A DNA stretch of 64,000 nt. Source: Athripsodes cinereus. Lineage: Eukaryota > Arthropoda > Insecta > Trichoptera > Leptoceridae. The stretch lies in contig OX388307.1 in the NCBI GenBank assembly GCA_947579605.1, positions 24,777,237-24,841,236 of the forward strand, given 5' to 3'. Below the pieces are notes generated by a model. That model was not told the DNA's origin. It searched no databases and saw nothing but the letters and a program-made list of their open reading frames with translations. Of this stretch, positions 22,849 to 35,240 are shown one piece after another (the first letter of the stretch is position 1; every line of letters begins with the position of its first letter). The position numbers and the translations under genes were made by a program.

Positions 22849-23497
22849 AGTCAATTACTCAGTAACTGAGCAATTAACTGAAAAGAGTTATACTAGGTGA
22901 GCGACTTCTTCTTCTTCGATGGCCCTACAGCTCATATCGAGCTTTGGCCTCCATCAGCCCTCGCCTCCAACTCCTCCTGTCTGCCGCTGCGGTTTTCCAA
23001 TTTACAACTTGTAGGAGTTGGTTTGCGTCTTTTCTCACCTCATCCTCCCATCTCAGCCTAGGTCTGCCAACTTTTCTTTTCCCACCCGGATGTCCCTCAA
23101 GGATCCTTTTTGGTACCCGTGAAGACGGCATTCTCTGCACATGTCCGGCCCATCTTAGCCTGTTAAATTTTGCATATACAGAGAGTCTGGGAGCCTTGTA
23201 GATGTTATATAGCTCATCGTTGAATCTTATTCTCCAGGTTTCGCCATCATTCACGGGTCCCAGGATTTTCCTTAGCACTCTCCTCTCAAATCTGTCCAGC
23301 TCTTCTGCAGACTTTGCTGTCATTGTCCACGCTTCGCACCCATAAGTCACTACTGTTCTTATTATAGTTTTGTACAGGGTAATTTTTGAGCTGTAATAAA
23401 CTGAGTTATTTATAAAATTTAATAAACTGAGCGACTACATAACTGTTATGTAGTCGCTCAGTTAGTATTTTCAGTCGCTCACCTAGTATGACTCTGC
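22849..23497. mobile_element. Foldback element split by a LINE fragment
   Basis: The left arm holds a near-perfect 16-bp hairpin (22849-22881) and AGAGTTATACTAGGTGAGCG (22885-22904). The right arm ends with the complement CGCTCACCTAGTATGACTCT (about 23476-23495) and holds a perfect hairpin at 23425-23463 (19-bp arms, 1-base loop). A LINE 3' piece lies between the arms. Confidence 0.6.
22911..23405 (-). pseudogene. RTE-like LINE 3' fragment with GAAGAA tail
   Basis: The minus strand reads the C-terminal end of a non-LTR reverse transcriptase: LYKTIIRTVVTYGCEAWTMT, then RWAGHVQRM, GRPRLRWEDEVRKD and WRRGLMEAKARYEL, then stop. The 3' end is a GAA trinucleotide repeat (22911-22919 as TTC), a simple-repeat tail as used by RTE-type elements. 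It is 5'-truncated at about 23405 and carries neither the FADD core nor an endonuclease. Confidence 0.8.
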
Positions 23498-24161
23498 CCT
23501 AGTTTTTGCAGCTCGGTTACGACTTTTTGTCACTCAACAAGTCACTTACCTATTTATCATAATTCACTCGATGTCGGGTGCCTTGCCGGAAAAAAAGAAA
23601 GAAAAGAAGTCACTTACTTATTCTTTATGTCGCATAAAATAATAGTATTACCTAGTTATAATAGTATTGTAAATTCACGGCAAAGTATTCGAAACTCGAT
23701 TTACGCCAAGAAAAATGAGAACTCCAATAGACCATTAAAGGTCACGTGGTCTTGTCTATGGATTTGCTTATGCTTGGGGGGCAAACAGTCAGATTGCGCA
23801 AATCATCCTTGTAGGATGTTATGCCATAAGAGAAAAAAATGAAAGTCAGACGACAAAATAATAACAAAATCGACACTGACAGTTTTTTTTTATTATTAGG
23901 TATTCTTTAGGCGTTCCACCTAATATTACACCGTAATCGTCTGTTGTGTTGGGATGCCTGATGCCCCTCAATGATTTTTCTGTGACGTCATCCTTTAATG
24001 GTCTATGACCCATGGCCACAGGATACATAAAAATTCATAGTGTGGCCATGCTGATGACCATAAATGTGACAAAATATGCTTTCCTACAAACACTCACATA
24101 ATTTTTCGTACATTTAGCTATCACTTTTTTTATTATATCATAGAAAAATGATTATGCACGT
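23498..24161. other. Non-coding stretch, possible old inverted repeat
   Basis: No gene was recognised. A loose inverted match (AATAGACCATTAAAGG near 23729 and CCTTTAATGGTCTAT near 23992) suggests the remains of a MITE of about 280 bp. Confidence 0.35.
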
Positions 24162-24169
24162 GATTTTAA

Positions 24170-24694
24170 TAGTGATGTGAGAAGAGAAAATTCTCCAAAG
24201 AAATTTCTCGAGAACGAGAAATTTCTCCGAGAATTTCTCCTCTGATGGAAGAGAAATTTCTCTCCATAATTTTTCTTAGTGGTATTTTGACCTTTCGCCC
24301 AGTACATTTTGCGGCCAATCTGATTGATCCAAAAACTTTTTGGGCTGATTAAGGCCCAAATCAGAGGTTATTAACACATTTTTCCATGTAGGTACGTACC
24401 TGCAATTTTTTTAAACTTAAATATGGGCATGTGGGGTGTCGTCAAAGATCAAGATTTTTCATCAGTTATTCGCACTTTTTTCTATGTAGGTACCTAACAT
24501 TTTCTTGGTTTCCATAATTAATTGTAGACATATTGGTGATAAATTGTCTCAACATTTGTACATTGTTATTGATTGATTGAATAAAGTATTTATTATTATT
24601 ATAACTGTTAAATAGAAAATAAAAAAAATCTCCGAAAATTCTCTACTTCGACAAATTTCTCGACAAATTATTTCTTGAGAATTCCACAACACTA
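24170..24694. mobile_element. hAT-type MITE with 8-bp target duplication
   Basis: Ends TAGTGATGTG and CACAACACTA are inverted and flanked by exact 8-bp repeats GATTTTAA (24162-24169 and 24695-24702). Subterminal regions repeat AGAAATTTCTC-type words on both sides. The element is 525 bp with no transposase ORF. Confidence 0.88.
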
Positions 24695-24702
24695 GATTTT
24701 AA

Positions 24703-27700
24703 GCAGTTTTTTGGGAATATTTTATTTTTCGTTCTATTTTGGTATACTTATGAAAATTTGATAGAACTGCGTAGTTTTGAAAGACTACACGCCTTTTGAC
24801 CGCGATGTTCCGAATTCGGAGCTTTATTTACAAAATTATTTTAAAATTATTTTCAGTAATGCATATCATCGGTTTATATTAATTATGAAAATACAAATAT
24901 GTTTTCTTTCATTAAATTAATGTTTGTGCTAAGTTGAAAATGAATAAAAATTAGCTACGATGTAAATAGTGTTTCCAGCGAGAAAATATTTTCTTTTAAG
25001 AAAAACACAGATGTCTTAAGACAATATAAAAAAATAATAAAATTCGATAAATGAACAATAATTTCAGTCTGTATTTATACATATGATATTATGTTATGTT
25101 ACAAAGAATGTTTTAAAATCAGTTCTTAATTAATAGGTAACTCAAAGTTTGAATGCGTCAACCTTAAAATATGTCTTACACGCATGCGTTATCACCGTCT
25201 TTTTGTAAGTTGCTTTTTTAACATTTTATGACACGAAGAGGACGAACCCTATAATATTCATTATATGCTATCACTCCTCTAGATACCCCATTTAAATGAG
25301 ATACCGTGGTGGTGTACATGTAACTTGGTGAACATTTGAATAAGATGTTATTTATGTATGATAATAGATAATATGTATAATAATTGTAATTAAGATGTAG
25401 AGTGAAGTTCACCGTTGAAGCAAGACGTATGGACAGAGAATAATCAACAGTACAGTAATATAATAGTGTGTGTATGTATATATGGATTTAGTTATGGATA
25501 CTCTCTCGATCAATAGTGGGCGCGCGCAATCGGAAACCCTAACCAGATTCTGAAAAGACGTTAACCAAAATACCGTCATATTTATATCATTCCAATAAAA
25601 TCTAGTATAAAATATTGAATTACCTGTTGAATTATTATTCGTTGAAAGTGAAAAACTTATATTAATTTATTGAAACATTGCGTCTAATTCAACACACACA
25701 GTTTTCATTGCGAGTCTCCAGTATGTGTGTTAGTTCTGGAAAATACAAGTGAATGTGAATAACAAAGAATTGTAAGTATATTTTCATTCATCGGCAAAAT
25801 GTTGAATTAAAACTTTTCTCATCATAAACGTTATATTTCTAAGTATTTCGAGTATTTAATGTAATCTTCGTTATTGTAATGTGAATGAACTCACAATTTG
25901 AACATCGTGATGTTTACTCAAAAAATATTGTGTTCATATTTCATTTTCGAGATTGTAACGAGAGACATGGAGTACGTAGAATTTTACATGAAACACTTTT
26001 ATTGCTATACATATGGACATATACTACGGAATTTCACAAAAGATTGATTTTTAAAGTTTCAGTATTTCAAGTCGTATTATAAAATAACACAACTTATTGG
26101 GAAACAAAAAACTACGTTTACATTTTACAATACATAAGATAATTATATGATTGTCATACTTTCTACATCCATTTCTTATTTTTATAAACGTTGTTACATT
26201 GATCGGAATTAATTCATTAAATAATGGCCAATGGTTGTTTAGTTAAGTTTGTTATTCACTAGATGTAATTGCTTAACGTTTATAGTCTCCTGATGAATTG
26301 AGTAGAAAATTGTTTTAAGTAGCATTCACATTGCTTCACTTTGGATGATCATCCAGAGTGTCAGGGTCAAACCTGTTCATCGAAAGTGAACACGTCTGTT
26401 CACATTTGTTCATCCTATGCTTTCACTGCCGTGTCAACACTCACGGTCATGTTGTATGTAGTTTGACGTATTTTCGTATAAAAATAATTAAACAAATTCA
26501 AAAATTAAAAATAACACATATCGCCTAAAACCAAAATCGTTGCTTATTGTTAAAATAACCGATGGTTCCTCACTTTCATATTACATTAAAAAATATACGA
26601 ATATCATTGCGAAAAAACTTATGATTTAATCTCAAGTTGCATATATTTTTGATTATTTTATTTGGAGATATTAATTTTTCATCACTTTCTAACTATTAAA
26701 TTGGAATTTTTAAAGTACCCTTCATTCTGCGCCCCATACAAATTTGACATTGTTCCTTAACACTTTGATAGCTTTTTAATGCAAAATGTAAAAATGTCAT
26801 TATATTTCAACGAAAAAAAGTATTAAGTTTAATAAAACTATAGTTGATTTCGTTATTTTTCCCTTTATTACGCTTTTTATTACCACCAAAATAAAAAAAA
26901 GCTAAAATATCTGCGTGTTCCTGCGTTATGCACAGTTGTGCCTAACGATATTTTATATGAAATTCTTTTTCTATTTTGCATAAAACGACAATTTTTTTTG
27001 TTTTAAGTATGCTTCCAACTATTATTTCTTCATTTAAGTACATAGAAATATCATTCAAGTGGAAAAAAGACCTCAAAAGCTTATTATATTAGAGGTAGTA
27101 TAATTAAGACATTTCTTTTTGTATAAAAAAAGATACATTTCTGGCAAGGTAAATGAACATATCGCTAAAATAATATATTTAACACTAAGACAATACTCCC
27201 AACTTGTATTTAATTATAACAAACACTAAGAAATTGCGCGAAGTTTCAAGTAAAAAACAAATTCACATTATAAATCCCGTGTTTTTCGTTAGGCACATAA
27301 GGATATTGTATGTAAAGGACAGTTCACATTGTGGACCGCGGTATTACAACGGTTATAGAATGATATAAATACTACATCATGCATGCGCATAAATTTTAAA
27401 CACTTTTTATTTGAAAATAAGTTATTTTATTCATAATATATTATATTTTATTCATATTCGTATATAGTATAATATTTTTTTTGTCATAGCTGCAATACAT
27501 TATTATGTAAACCTATCTATATAATAAGTTACTTTGTGATATACCATTGTGCTCTGAACTAAAGTCTAGATTGAGAGATCTACAGGAGTCTGATATATAA
27601 AAATATTAATATAAAATAAAGTGACACTGACATTAGTCTTATTTTTATTCCCTAAATTTTAAATCCGAGCTATAAAAGTTAAATATCTTCAGTAATTTGC

Positions 27701-28354
27701 GCAAGGTTCCCATATGTACGGGGCCCGGACGGTTGTTCTAACATTCACCTGCCGTAAAAACAGCAAATTTATTTCTGTGTTAATATAAATATTCTCATAG
27801 AATCATTTACTTCATCATTAATTTCTAACTACCTGTGCAGGTACATTGAAAACTTGAATCAAAATTTGGACGAGATGTGAAATTATCGCATTGCCGTGAT
27901 GTCGATAATTTAGTCATTATTTTCCATATAGGTATACCCACCTATTTTGTTTTATGAGAATTTTTATGCCTGCGGAAGTCTTAGAAGGGTTTTATTTATT
28001 ATTATTTGTTCACGGCTCGAGTCATTTACAAGTAGAAGATTTACATACATAGATTATATAAGGTAAGCATATGCATAATGGATTAAGACACAGCAAGTTA
28101 TATTAAAAGTCACCAAAAAAGTAAAAAAATAACAATGAAATTGTCTCAGCAATAATAATTATTGATATTAAGAAACAACATACTGAGCATGTGAACTGCG
28201 CTTTATAAATCTTGTGCATAACGACGTGTCTATGGTTTATAAGCAAAGATTTTGGTTTTAGGCGATAAATTAAATTAATATAGCTCTCGACTGCATAATA
28301 ATTTTGTACATGATTCTGACATTCAATACAAATTCATAGAGAATTAAACAAATA
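24703..28354. other. Gene-poor AT-rich region with repeat remnants
   Basis: No host gene was recognised over 3.6 kb. A degenerate 250-bp-family end is visible at about 25233-25315 (ACGAAGAGGAC, then GATACCCCATTTAAATGAGA and CCGTGGTGGT). A piece of the palindrome-centred MITE family lies at about 26341-26455, and a LINE AAAT tail at about 27993-28040. The remaining short frames look like chance. Confidence 0.4.
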
Positions 28355-28533
28355 AACTTGTTTATGGTCGTTTCAGTGAAAGGACCTTTCATCAAAATTA
28401 TGACGAGTGGTAATCTCTTTCCTCCGTCATCGCTAGTGATCACTAGCGATGAAACGCCCGTTCACATTTGTTCATCTTGGAGGATCATCCGGAGTGATCA
28501 CTGAAAGTGAACGTATGTGAACGACCCTTTACA
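28355..28533. mobile_element. Palindrome-centred MITE
   Basis: The copy begins TTGTTTATGGTCGTTTCAGT and ends GAACGACCC, with GGTCGTT at both ends in inverted orientation. Near the middle is a perfect 26-bp palindrome (28427-28452, core GCTAGTGATCACTAGC). It shares its left end with 19669 and its right half with 26341-26455. Confidence 0.65.
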
Positions 28534-29200
28534 TATTATAGGGAAATCAAATTACGTTGGTTATAATTATAGAAAGGTTTAATAATATATAGGTGCTACA
28601 TAATATAAAGATTAAATTACATGTATCTAATTATCCTTACTAAATTAATGAATTAATTTAATTGCTAGCTAACAAAGCGTAAAATCTAACCACAATAATA
28701 ACGTGATAATCTAGTATTCATTTAGATTTACCTATTGTAAAACTGTTTATTTAGGTTCAACACGCATGCGATATTTTAGATGTTTGCAACATAAAATATT
28801 ATTCATGAAGGTAAAATCCTTATCACCATCCTATTACATTATACAAATAATAATTGAACTTCGCGCGTGCAATACTCTGTGTGAAACAACAAACATGGTC
28901 TTCACATTTCAGGCATGAAAAATTCGTCTACAATTGTGTAATAATATACTAACCTATATATTTTTTACAATAGCCTTATCAGTTTGTTTATCCATAACTA
29001 TCCTTATGTCATCTCCCACAGTCTGGCTGAAACTGAAACAATCCTAATGTTAATCGGTAACTAACCGACCATCACGTATATTCCGTGTCAACAATAATGA
29101 CTACTTACAAAAATGTTCAGTTTGCAAATGAAGTTTGTCATCAAAATACGCAATACTGTGAATGGATTCCATTCGCGAAATTTCGTATTGAAATTCCAAG
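28534..29200. other. AT-rich non-coding DNA
   Basis: Nothing recognisable beyond short A/T-rich words. Confidence 0.35.
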
Positions 29201-29468
29201 ATACTACTACTACTACTACTACTATACCATCACGGCATATCCCACAAGTGGGGTAGCCAGCAGATCAGCTGCACGTAAGAAACATGCAAACTGTCCTCTT
29301 CGTGCCAATATAAAATCAAGACATTCAGGATGGGTGGCAAGCCTCATCGCTGAATTTAAGATGTAAAATGTCTTATTTTTTTCGAACACCTGCCTTTTAC
29401 AGGACACTCGAAAACTTACGCAGAAGAGTGGGAGACCAATTCTTTACCGGGTGCTCCACGGGATAAAG
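29201..29468 (-). mobile_element. 250-bp repeat family copy with (TAG)n tail
   Basis: This nearly full copy is the reverse complement of 34964-35213. Its 5' end is near ATCCCGTGGAGCACCCGG and its 3' end is a TAG repeat (seen as TAC repeats at 29201-29223). A 61-codon frame in it matches that in the other copy at most positions, but the rest of the element is not open. The 3' terminal 45 bp resemble the 3' end of the RTE-like LINE at 54145. Confidence 0.8.
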
Positions 29469-30482
29469 ATACTACTAATCAAAAATATTATTATTATTAT
29501 TTTAATTATACTAATAACTAATAAGTATAGTTATCATAATTTATTCGCCCTTTGACAAATCCTTTCGAGAGTGCAAGGTGGAAACGAGCCTTCCTCACTC
29601 AAAAGGATCTGCCATTAATTACTGACCGTTTCCACGGCATTGTAATACTCTGGTATACCTAAATAATGTTATGTGAATATTGCTTGTCCATTAAATTGAG
29701 TGATGTGATGAGTTAGTAAATCTACAAATTTTAGAAATCATAAACCATGCATCTTTTTCATTAAATGTGTGTTAGTTCTTTTTAAATAAGTAAAGCAAAT
29801 AGGTTCTCTTCTTTCATTCATTATTTACCTAAGCTTTCAGCTTAGGTAAATATAAGGTATGTAAATATCAAATTTTATATAGCTGCTAACGTTTTCAAAG
29901 TATTTGAATTATAACGGCCATAGCTTTCGAATGAGCCTTCACATTTTCACGACATTAATTAAATATTATACAAGTACCTAAACACGTGCCTACCTACGAA
30001 CTACCAAGGTTTGAGTCTTGGCATTTATAGCTGGGGTGATTTATTCCTTACCCCACGTTAATGTACCTGATGCATACCCGTAATTTGTAGGAAATAAATA
30101 GGAAATGAAAGTAGGAAAAAACGTAATGAAAGTAGGTGTATTAAAATTAAAGGGTGGGAAAAATATGTGTCTATAAAAAGAAGTGTGAAACTGCGTTTGA
30201 CGTATTTCACGATCTCTTAATTTTTGTACAACAATCTTAGAACCATCTTACCATGCTTGAGAAAATCTCTGTAGGAAGTAATAGTGCCACAGTGCTAGAG
30301 TTTGTTTCCCAAGAATTCTCGTTAAAAAAATGTGATTTCTTGATGAATGTGTCTCGATAATACTCGCGAACCGGGAAACCGAAACACCCAGGAAATGACA
30401 AAACCCATACATACAGTACCTAGGAATACTTCCCTATTACTTTTGTAATTCATCCTTCTTCTAGAAACCGCGTCCTTATTTT
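29469..30482. other. Non-coding DNA with one hairpin
   Basis: No gene was recognised. A perfect hairpin lies at 29823-29851 (13-bp arms reading ATTTACCTAAGCT, 3-base loop). Confidence 0.4.
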
Positions 30483-31136
30483 TATTTTCAGAGTGGTGTG
30501 TACTGTGTACCTATAGGTAGGTCCATTTACCTTTTTTATTTATTTACACATATTGGACCATTTAGTATAAATATCTGATATAACAAAATGTATCCCCTTT
30601 TCTTTCAAAATCCTTTGACCTATATTCAGGAACTATATTTATTTTCAGAGTGGTGTGTACTGTGTACCTATAGGTAGGTCCATTTACCTTTTTTATTTAT
30701 TTACACATATTGGACCATTTAGTATAAATAGCATAATCTGATATAACAAAATGTATCCCCTTTTCTTTCAAAATCCTTTGACCTATATTCAGGAACTATA
30801 TTTATTTTCAGAGTGGTGTGTACTGTGTACCTATAGGTAGGTCCATTTACCTTTTTTATTTATTTACACATATTGGACCATTTAGTATAAATAGCATAAT
30901 CTGATATAACAAAATGTATCCCCTTTTCTTTCAAAATCCTTTGACCTATATTCAGGAACTATATTTATTTTCAGAGTGGTGTGTACTGTGTACCTATAGG
31001 TAGGTCCATTTACCTTTTTTATTTATTTACACATATTGGACCATTTAGTATAAATAGCATAATCTGATATAACAAAATGTATCCCCTTTTCTTTCAAAAT
31101 CCTTTGACCTATATTCAGGAACTATATTTATTTTAA
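30483..31136. repeat. 163-bp tandem repeat, four units
   Basis: Units begin GAGTGGTGTGTACTGTGTAC at 30491, 30648, 30811 and 30974. The period is 163 bp, except that the first unit is 157 bp because it lacks the six bases AGCATA. The copies look nearly identical otherwise. The array has no ORF. Confidence 0.95.
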
Positions 31137-33702
31137 GTGTGTTCTTATAAGTATTTGACATGAATCTGCTTTTCAAGCAGAGCTTAAGCCTTTGTAGATT
31201 CTTAATATTGTGTAGATCTAACAATTGAGGGTCTCACGTGGCAAGGACTCTCCACAGCCATTGATTGCACCCTCATCACCTCACTTACGATGCTCTTGAC
31301 ATTTCAATCTCTCATCACAACGCCATACAGCCGCCTCCCGCCTCTTACTTATGTTTATGTATGGCAATATCTTGTATATACACATTACATGCCTATACAA
31401 CTCTTGCTTAATTTGCTTTCAGGTATATTTAATTACCTACATAGTACCTAGCATCAATACCCAATTACCTATTTATCCTACATTTTATGCTTTGTATCAT
31501 GATACGTTTAACTACTTATTGAAGATGTAATCAGCATCCAGAGATATACGAGTAGAATTTATTATATCTATGATTATATTATATACTTATCTTTTTCACT
31601 GAACACACTTACTCGTACTTTCATTCATTCAGTTATTTTGTGCACATATTGAATGACATGTTTCTACTACATTCCTCAAACTAACATTCTGATATCATTT
31701 CCACGGAGATATTATACTATGATATGAAGGGTATTTCAAATCATTAGAGAAATCCATGGTGATGGAAAACACAATGAGATTAGTACGAAAAACAGTTCAC
31801 GTTGTTAGAAAATGTATAATATCGGAACAAATTATTATTCATTCATTGTGCCTAATTGTTTTCTCATTAACTTTTTCTCATTAACAGTCTCCATTTTATA
31901 TTTCTATAAGGCTACAAAAACACAAATTAAAATTATATAATAATTGTATTGGTGTTGGCAGAAGGTATTCAGTGTAAAAGCAACGTACCAAATGATTGCT
32001 TTTGTTTACTCGATTAAGTAGGAACTCAATCATTCTCTATTCCTACCTATACATACCTGCAGATATTTCAATTATTCATGAAACTTTTAGTGATATTAAC
32101 CAAACCTAAGGACTATAGGCTTAACACATCATTATTTTATGAGGGTACAGACAAACTATCGATCACACTCATTACAAACTTTTAACATGAAATTTTAATG
32201 AATACTGTCGACATTTTCATGTCCGTCTATTTAATTGTTTATGTCTCATAAAAATGTATCCCTACACGGGAGTAATACTTCTATGAATAAATGTGTCATT
32301 ACAGTATTATGTTAATGAAATATTTTTCTAGTGAGAGATTTCTACTATATAAATTAAAACAACTTAAGTTCGTTACTAATTGAATGATTTTGAAAAAAGG
32401 TTCAATCTACAGTGAGAACAAATTGATACGCAGAGATTGAGTTTAGTAAATGATAAATAGAAAATTATCACAAATATATTATCCTCTCACAATGTTGGTA
32501 ATATGAAATCTAATCAAATCGCTTTTTAATATTATTTTCGCCATTTTTTTTTTAAATAAAGTCAGATGCGCAATTAGATACATACCTATTTAATATTATT
32601 AAATATCGACAATCATATATATTTAAAAAAGCAATCAGTGCATAATTATCATACACTACTATACTGTATTTAATAGAACGATAATAATTATCATTGCATG
32701 TCCATTGTCAAATAAATTGAAGTACTTACCTATACTATACATCTGCCAATTTATTTTACGCGGGTGTTATCATAATGTGAGGTGAGGTGATATACATAGT
32801 TGGGACAAGTAATGTTGATATTTTTTTATTATACCATTCGCCGCATTCAGATTTCGTGAGAATAAAAATAAATTACCTTCTATGACTAAAAAGTATAACC
32901 GAAATCAAAATCACGACCAAATCATCTTTTTTAAAACAATATTCTAATTTAAATAGATACGTACACAACATATACCTACGCTCCGTCGTATACAACAGAA
33001 TATTGTTTTTTTTTTTTAATATAGCTATCTACTCAAAAACGGAGTAATTTGAACGGAAAATTGTCTTCAAGCATCTAAAAGAAGGGCAGTAGGCCAAATA
33101 AAACGGGGTGAAATAAAAAAATTGCATTAGATATATGCATCACGTAACAAATTGTTTTAATTGTTATTATTATTTTATTGTTCGACATGTAAAAGGCTTT
33201 GCCGTGTAAAAGTAAAAAAATAAATAATCTATTTCATTTAGGTAAGTGCAGGTACATTACATAGGTCGGTCATCACTTGAAATATTTTATTACAATAATA
33301 CATCTAGCGATAATGCCTATTACTTGATAATTATTTCTCATATAGTTTTATACAAAATAATAAATTTGTAATATAATAAAACACAGATGTGTGTATACAT
33401 AATTATTACTATTATAATTATTAATTAATATTGAATTACCATTTACGAGTATAGGTTTACCACGCATTCATCTCGATACATCGCACATGTTATCACCACT
33501 AGAATTATTGCTGTAGAGACAGACATTTTCAAGTGATACTCGTATAATAATTGCTCATGCAATATTATGTAATAAAGTATTCAAATTAAAAAGTCATTAG
33601 TAGAAAGTTTTGGAGAGCAAACATATTACACTCGGGCGCAATATAAAAATTTGTGATAATGAGAATATGCCATTGCCACCGTCGTTGTTTGAGATGTTAG
33701 TA
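31137..33702. other. Gene-free AT-rich region
   Basis: No coding exon, RNA gene or complete mobile element was recognised over 2.5 kb. T-runs and TA-rich words dominate. Confidence 0.4.
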
Positions 33703-33850
33703 TTTTTTTTTATATAAAAATATGTATCTGGATTTTTGTTATAAGCCCAAATACAACTTTATACACCTTTCACATTAAGCTAAAAGCTTAATGTGTCGTG
33801 AAAGTTTGCCGGCACCTAGGATCGAACCGCGCACCTCTTGTTCACGAGTG
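33703..33850 (-). mobile_element. tRNA-derived SINE, 5'-truncated
   Basis: The minus strand reads GGTTCGATCCTAGGTGCCGG, then CACGACACATTAAGC and the AACCCAGATATATC-like tail (here diverged), ending in an A-tail (T-run at 33703). The A-box half of the tRNA head is missing. Confidence 0.75.
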
Positions 33851-33997
33851 TTTTAAGCACATATTGACAGGTAGATTCTTACAATATTATGCCACAAGCA
33901 CATTGCTTTCTGTGAGGGTATGAATATTTGGGTTTATTTTGAGCCAACATAAAACATTCAACTTAAAAATTAAAAAAAAGGTAGCTAAAAGAGTACT

Positions 33998-34201
33998 GCA
34001 GGGTTACTCTTGACAAAATCTAAACACGATCTTAATCTTAATCATGCGACGCGCGAAGTGACTATTGGCCAAAAATACGCGCATACCGATCACGCGGTAG
34101 CGGTTGCGCGGTGTTTTTGACCATAGTCCCTTCGTGCGTCGCATGATCAAGATCAAGACTAGATTAAGATCGTATTTAGATTGAGTCAAGAGTAGCCCTG
34201 C
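33998..34201. mobile_element. 204-bp foldback MITE
   Basis: Almost the whole element is one imperfect inverted repeat: GCAGGGTTACTCTTGAC at 33998 pairs with GTCAAGAGTAGCCCTGC at 34185-34201. Pairing continues inward through GATCTTAATCT and CATGCGACGC. The centre is GC-rich. No clear target duplication was found. Confidence 0.75.
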
Positions 34202-34963
34202 TGTTCTTTCGTCATTGGTTTTTCTGACGGACCGTACGTCCCTCTTTCTTAACACATTTATCCTGCGACAACGACATTAGAACGCTGGGAATGTCTTGAG
34301 GAGAGGAGACTCAGTTGGGGGGGGGGCTATGGTTTCTACCCTGTCCCTGTGTTTCCAGCAGGAGCGTGTTGAAAGTCGAAGTGAAGTGACCTCGGCAAAA
34401 ATGATGTAAGCTTTTTACTTTGGGGATTTATTTTGTATTTATTTATTTATTACAAATATATACGCCAACATATTTATTTATTTATTTAAACAATAAACGG
34501 CTTTCGCTTTATACAATTAAATTTATACAATTTTAAAACAGTTCAAAACAGATATGGATGAAGTTTACTTTTTAACAGAGTAGATGTCTTTATGATAACT
34601 TTAATATTCAATAAATATACATACCTACATAACGTTTAAAAAGCCATTGTTTGTAATTGCACGGTTTTTTAGTATGAGTGAATTATACCTACTTGTTTGT
34701 GTAGGTACTAGTGATTAGGGAATGCAATCTCGACTCGAGATTGACGAATCGAGATCTCGTCTCAAAATTTGAATTCGAGATCTCGTCAAATAATTCGACG
34801 AGATTTCGCGAGACCTCGATTAAATCGAGATTAGACTACTTTTTAAAAATACCTTATTATTTGTTCAAAAAATGTTAAATTACATAAAAAAAACTTCATA
34901 CATATGTGACTGTTATAGTTTTTGTAAATAAAACACAATAATAATTGAGCAGATTTTAAATTT

Positions 34964-35213
34964 TATCCCGTGGAGCACCCGGTAAAGAATTGGTCTCCCA
35001 CTCTTCTGCGTAAGTTTTCGAGTGTCCTGTAAAAGGCAGGTGTTCGAAAAAATTAAGACATTTTACATCTTATATTCAGCGATGAGGTTTGCCACCCATC
35101 CTGAATGTCTTGATTTTATATTGGCACGAAGAGGACAGTTTGCATGTTTCTTACATGCAGCTGATCTGCTGGCTACCCCACTTGTGGGATATGCCGTGAT
35201 GGTATAGTAGTAG
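34964..35213 (+). mobile_element. 250-bp repeat family copy with TAG tail
   Basis: This is the best copy of the family. It starts near ATCCCGTGGAGCACCCGG, ends GCCGTGATGGTATAG and has a TAG tail. The last 45 bp (CTACCCCACTTGTGGGATAT then GCCGTGATGGTA) align with the 3' end of the RTE-like LINEs (CTACCCC, then GCGTGATGGTAT at 54145 and GCGTGAGGGTATAATAG at 41262). It may be a SINE using the LINE's machinery, or a deleted LINE end. Confidence 0.8.
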
Positions 35214-35240
35214 AAATTTTATAAATCAACTTTTATATAA

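Noticed and set aside
25885..26082. 65-codon plus-strand ORF
   Set aside because: No family features, AT-rich, no splice context or neighbours to support it.
26930..27300. Short inverted match TGTGCCTAACG / CGTTAGGCACA as a MITE
   Set aside because: Only 11 bp match and there are no consistent flanks; it could be chance in AT-rich DNA.
30483..31136. CRISPR-like array
   Set aside because: Long 163-bp units are repeated without unique spacers, in a eukaryotic context. It is a tandem repeat.
34317..34327. G-run as a possible G-quadruplex
   Set aside because: A single run of about 11 G without further nearby G-runs; too little to support a structure.
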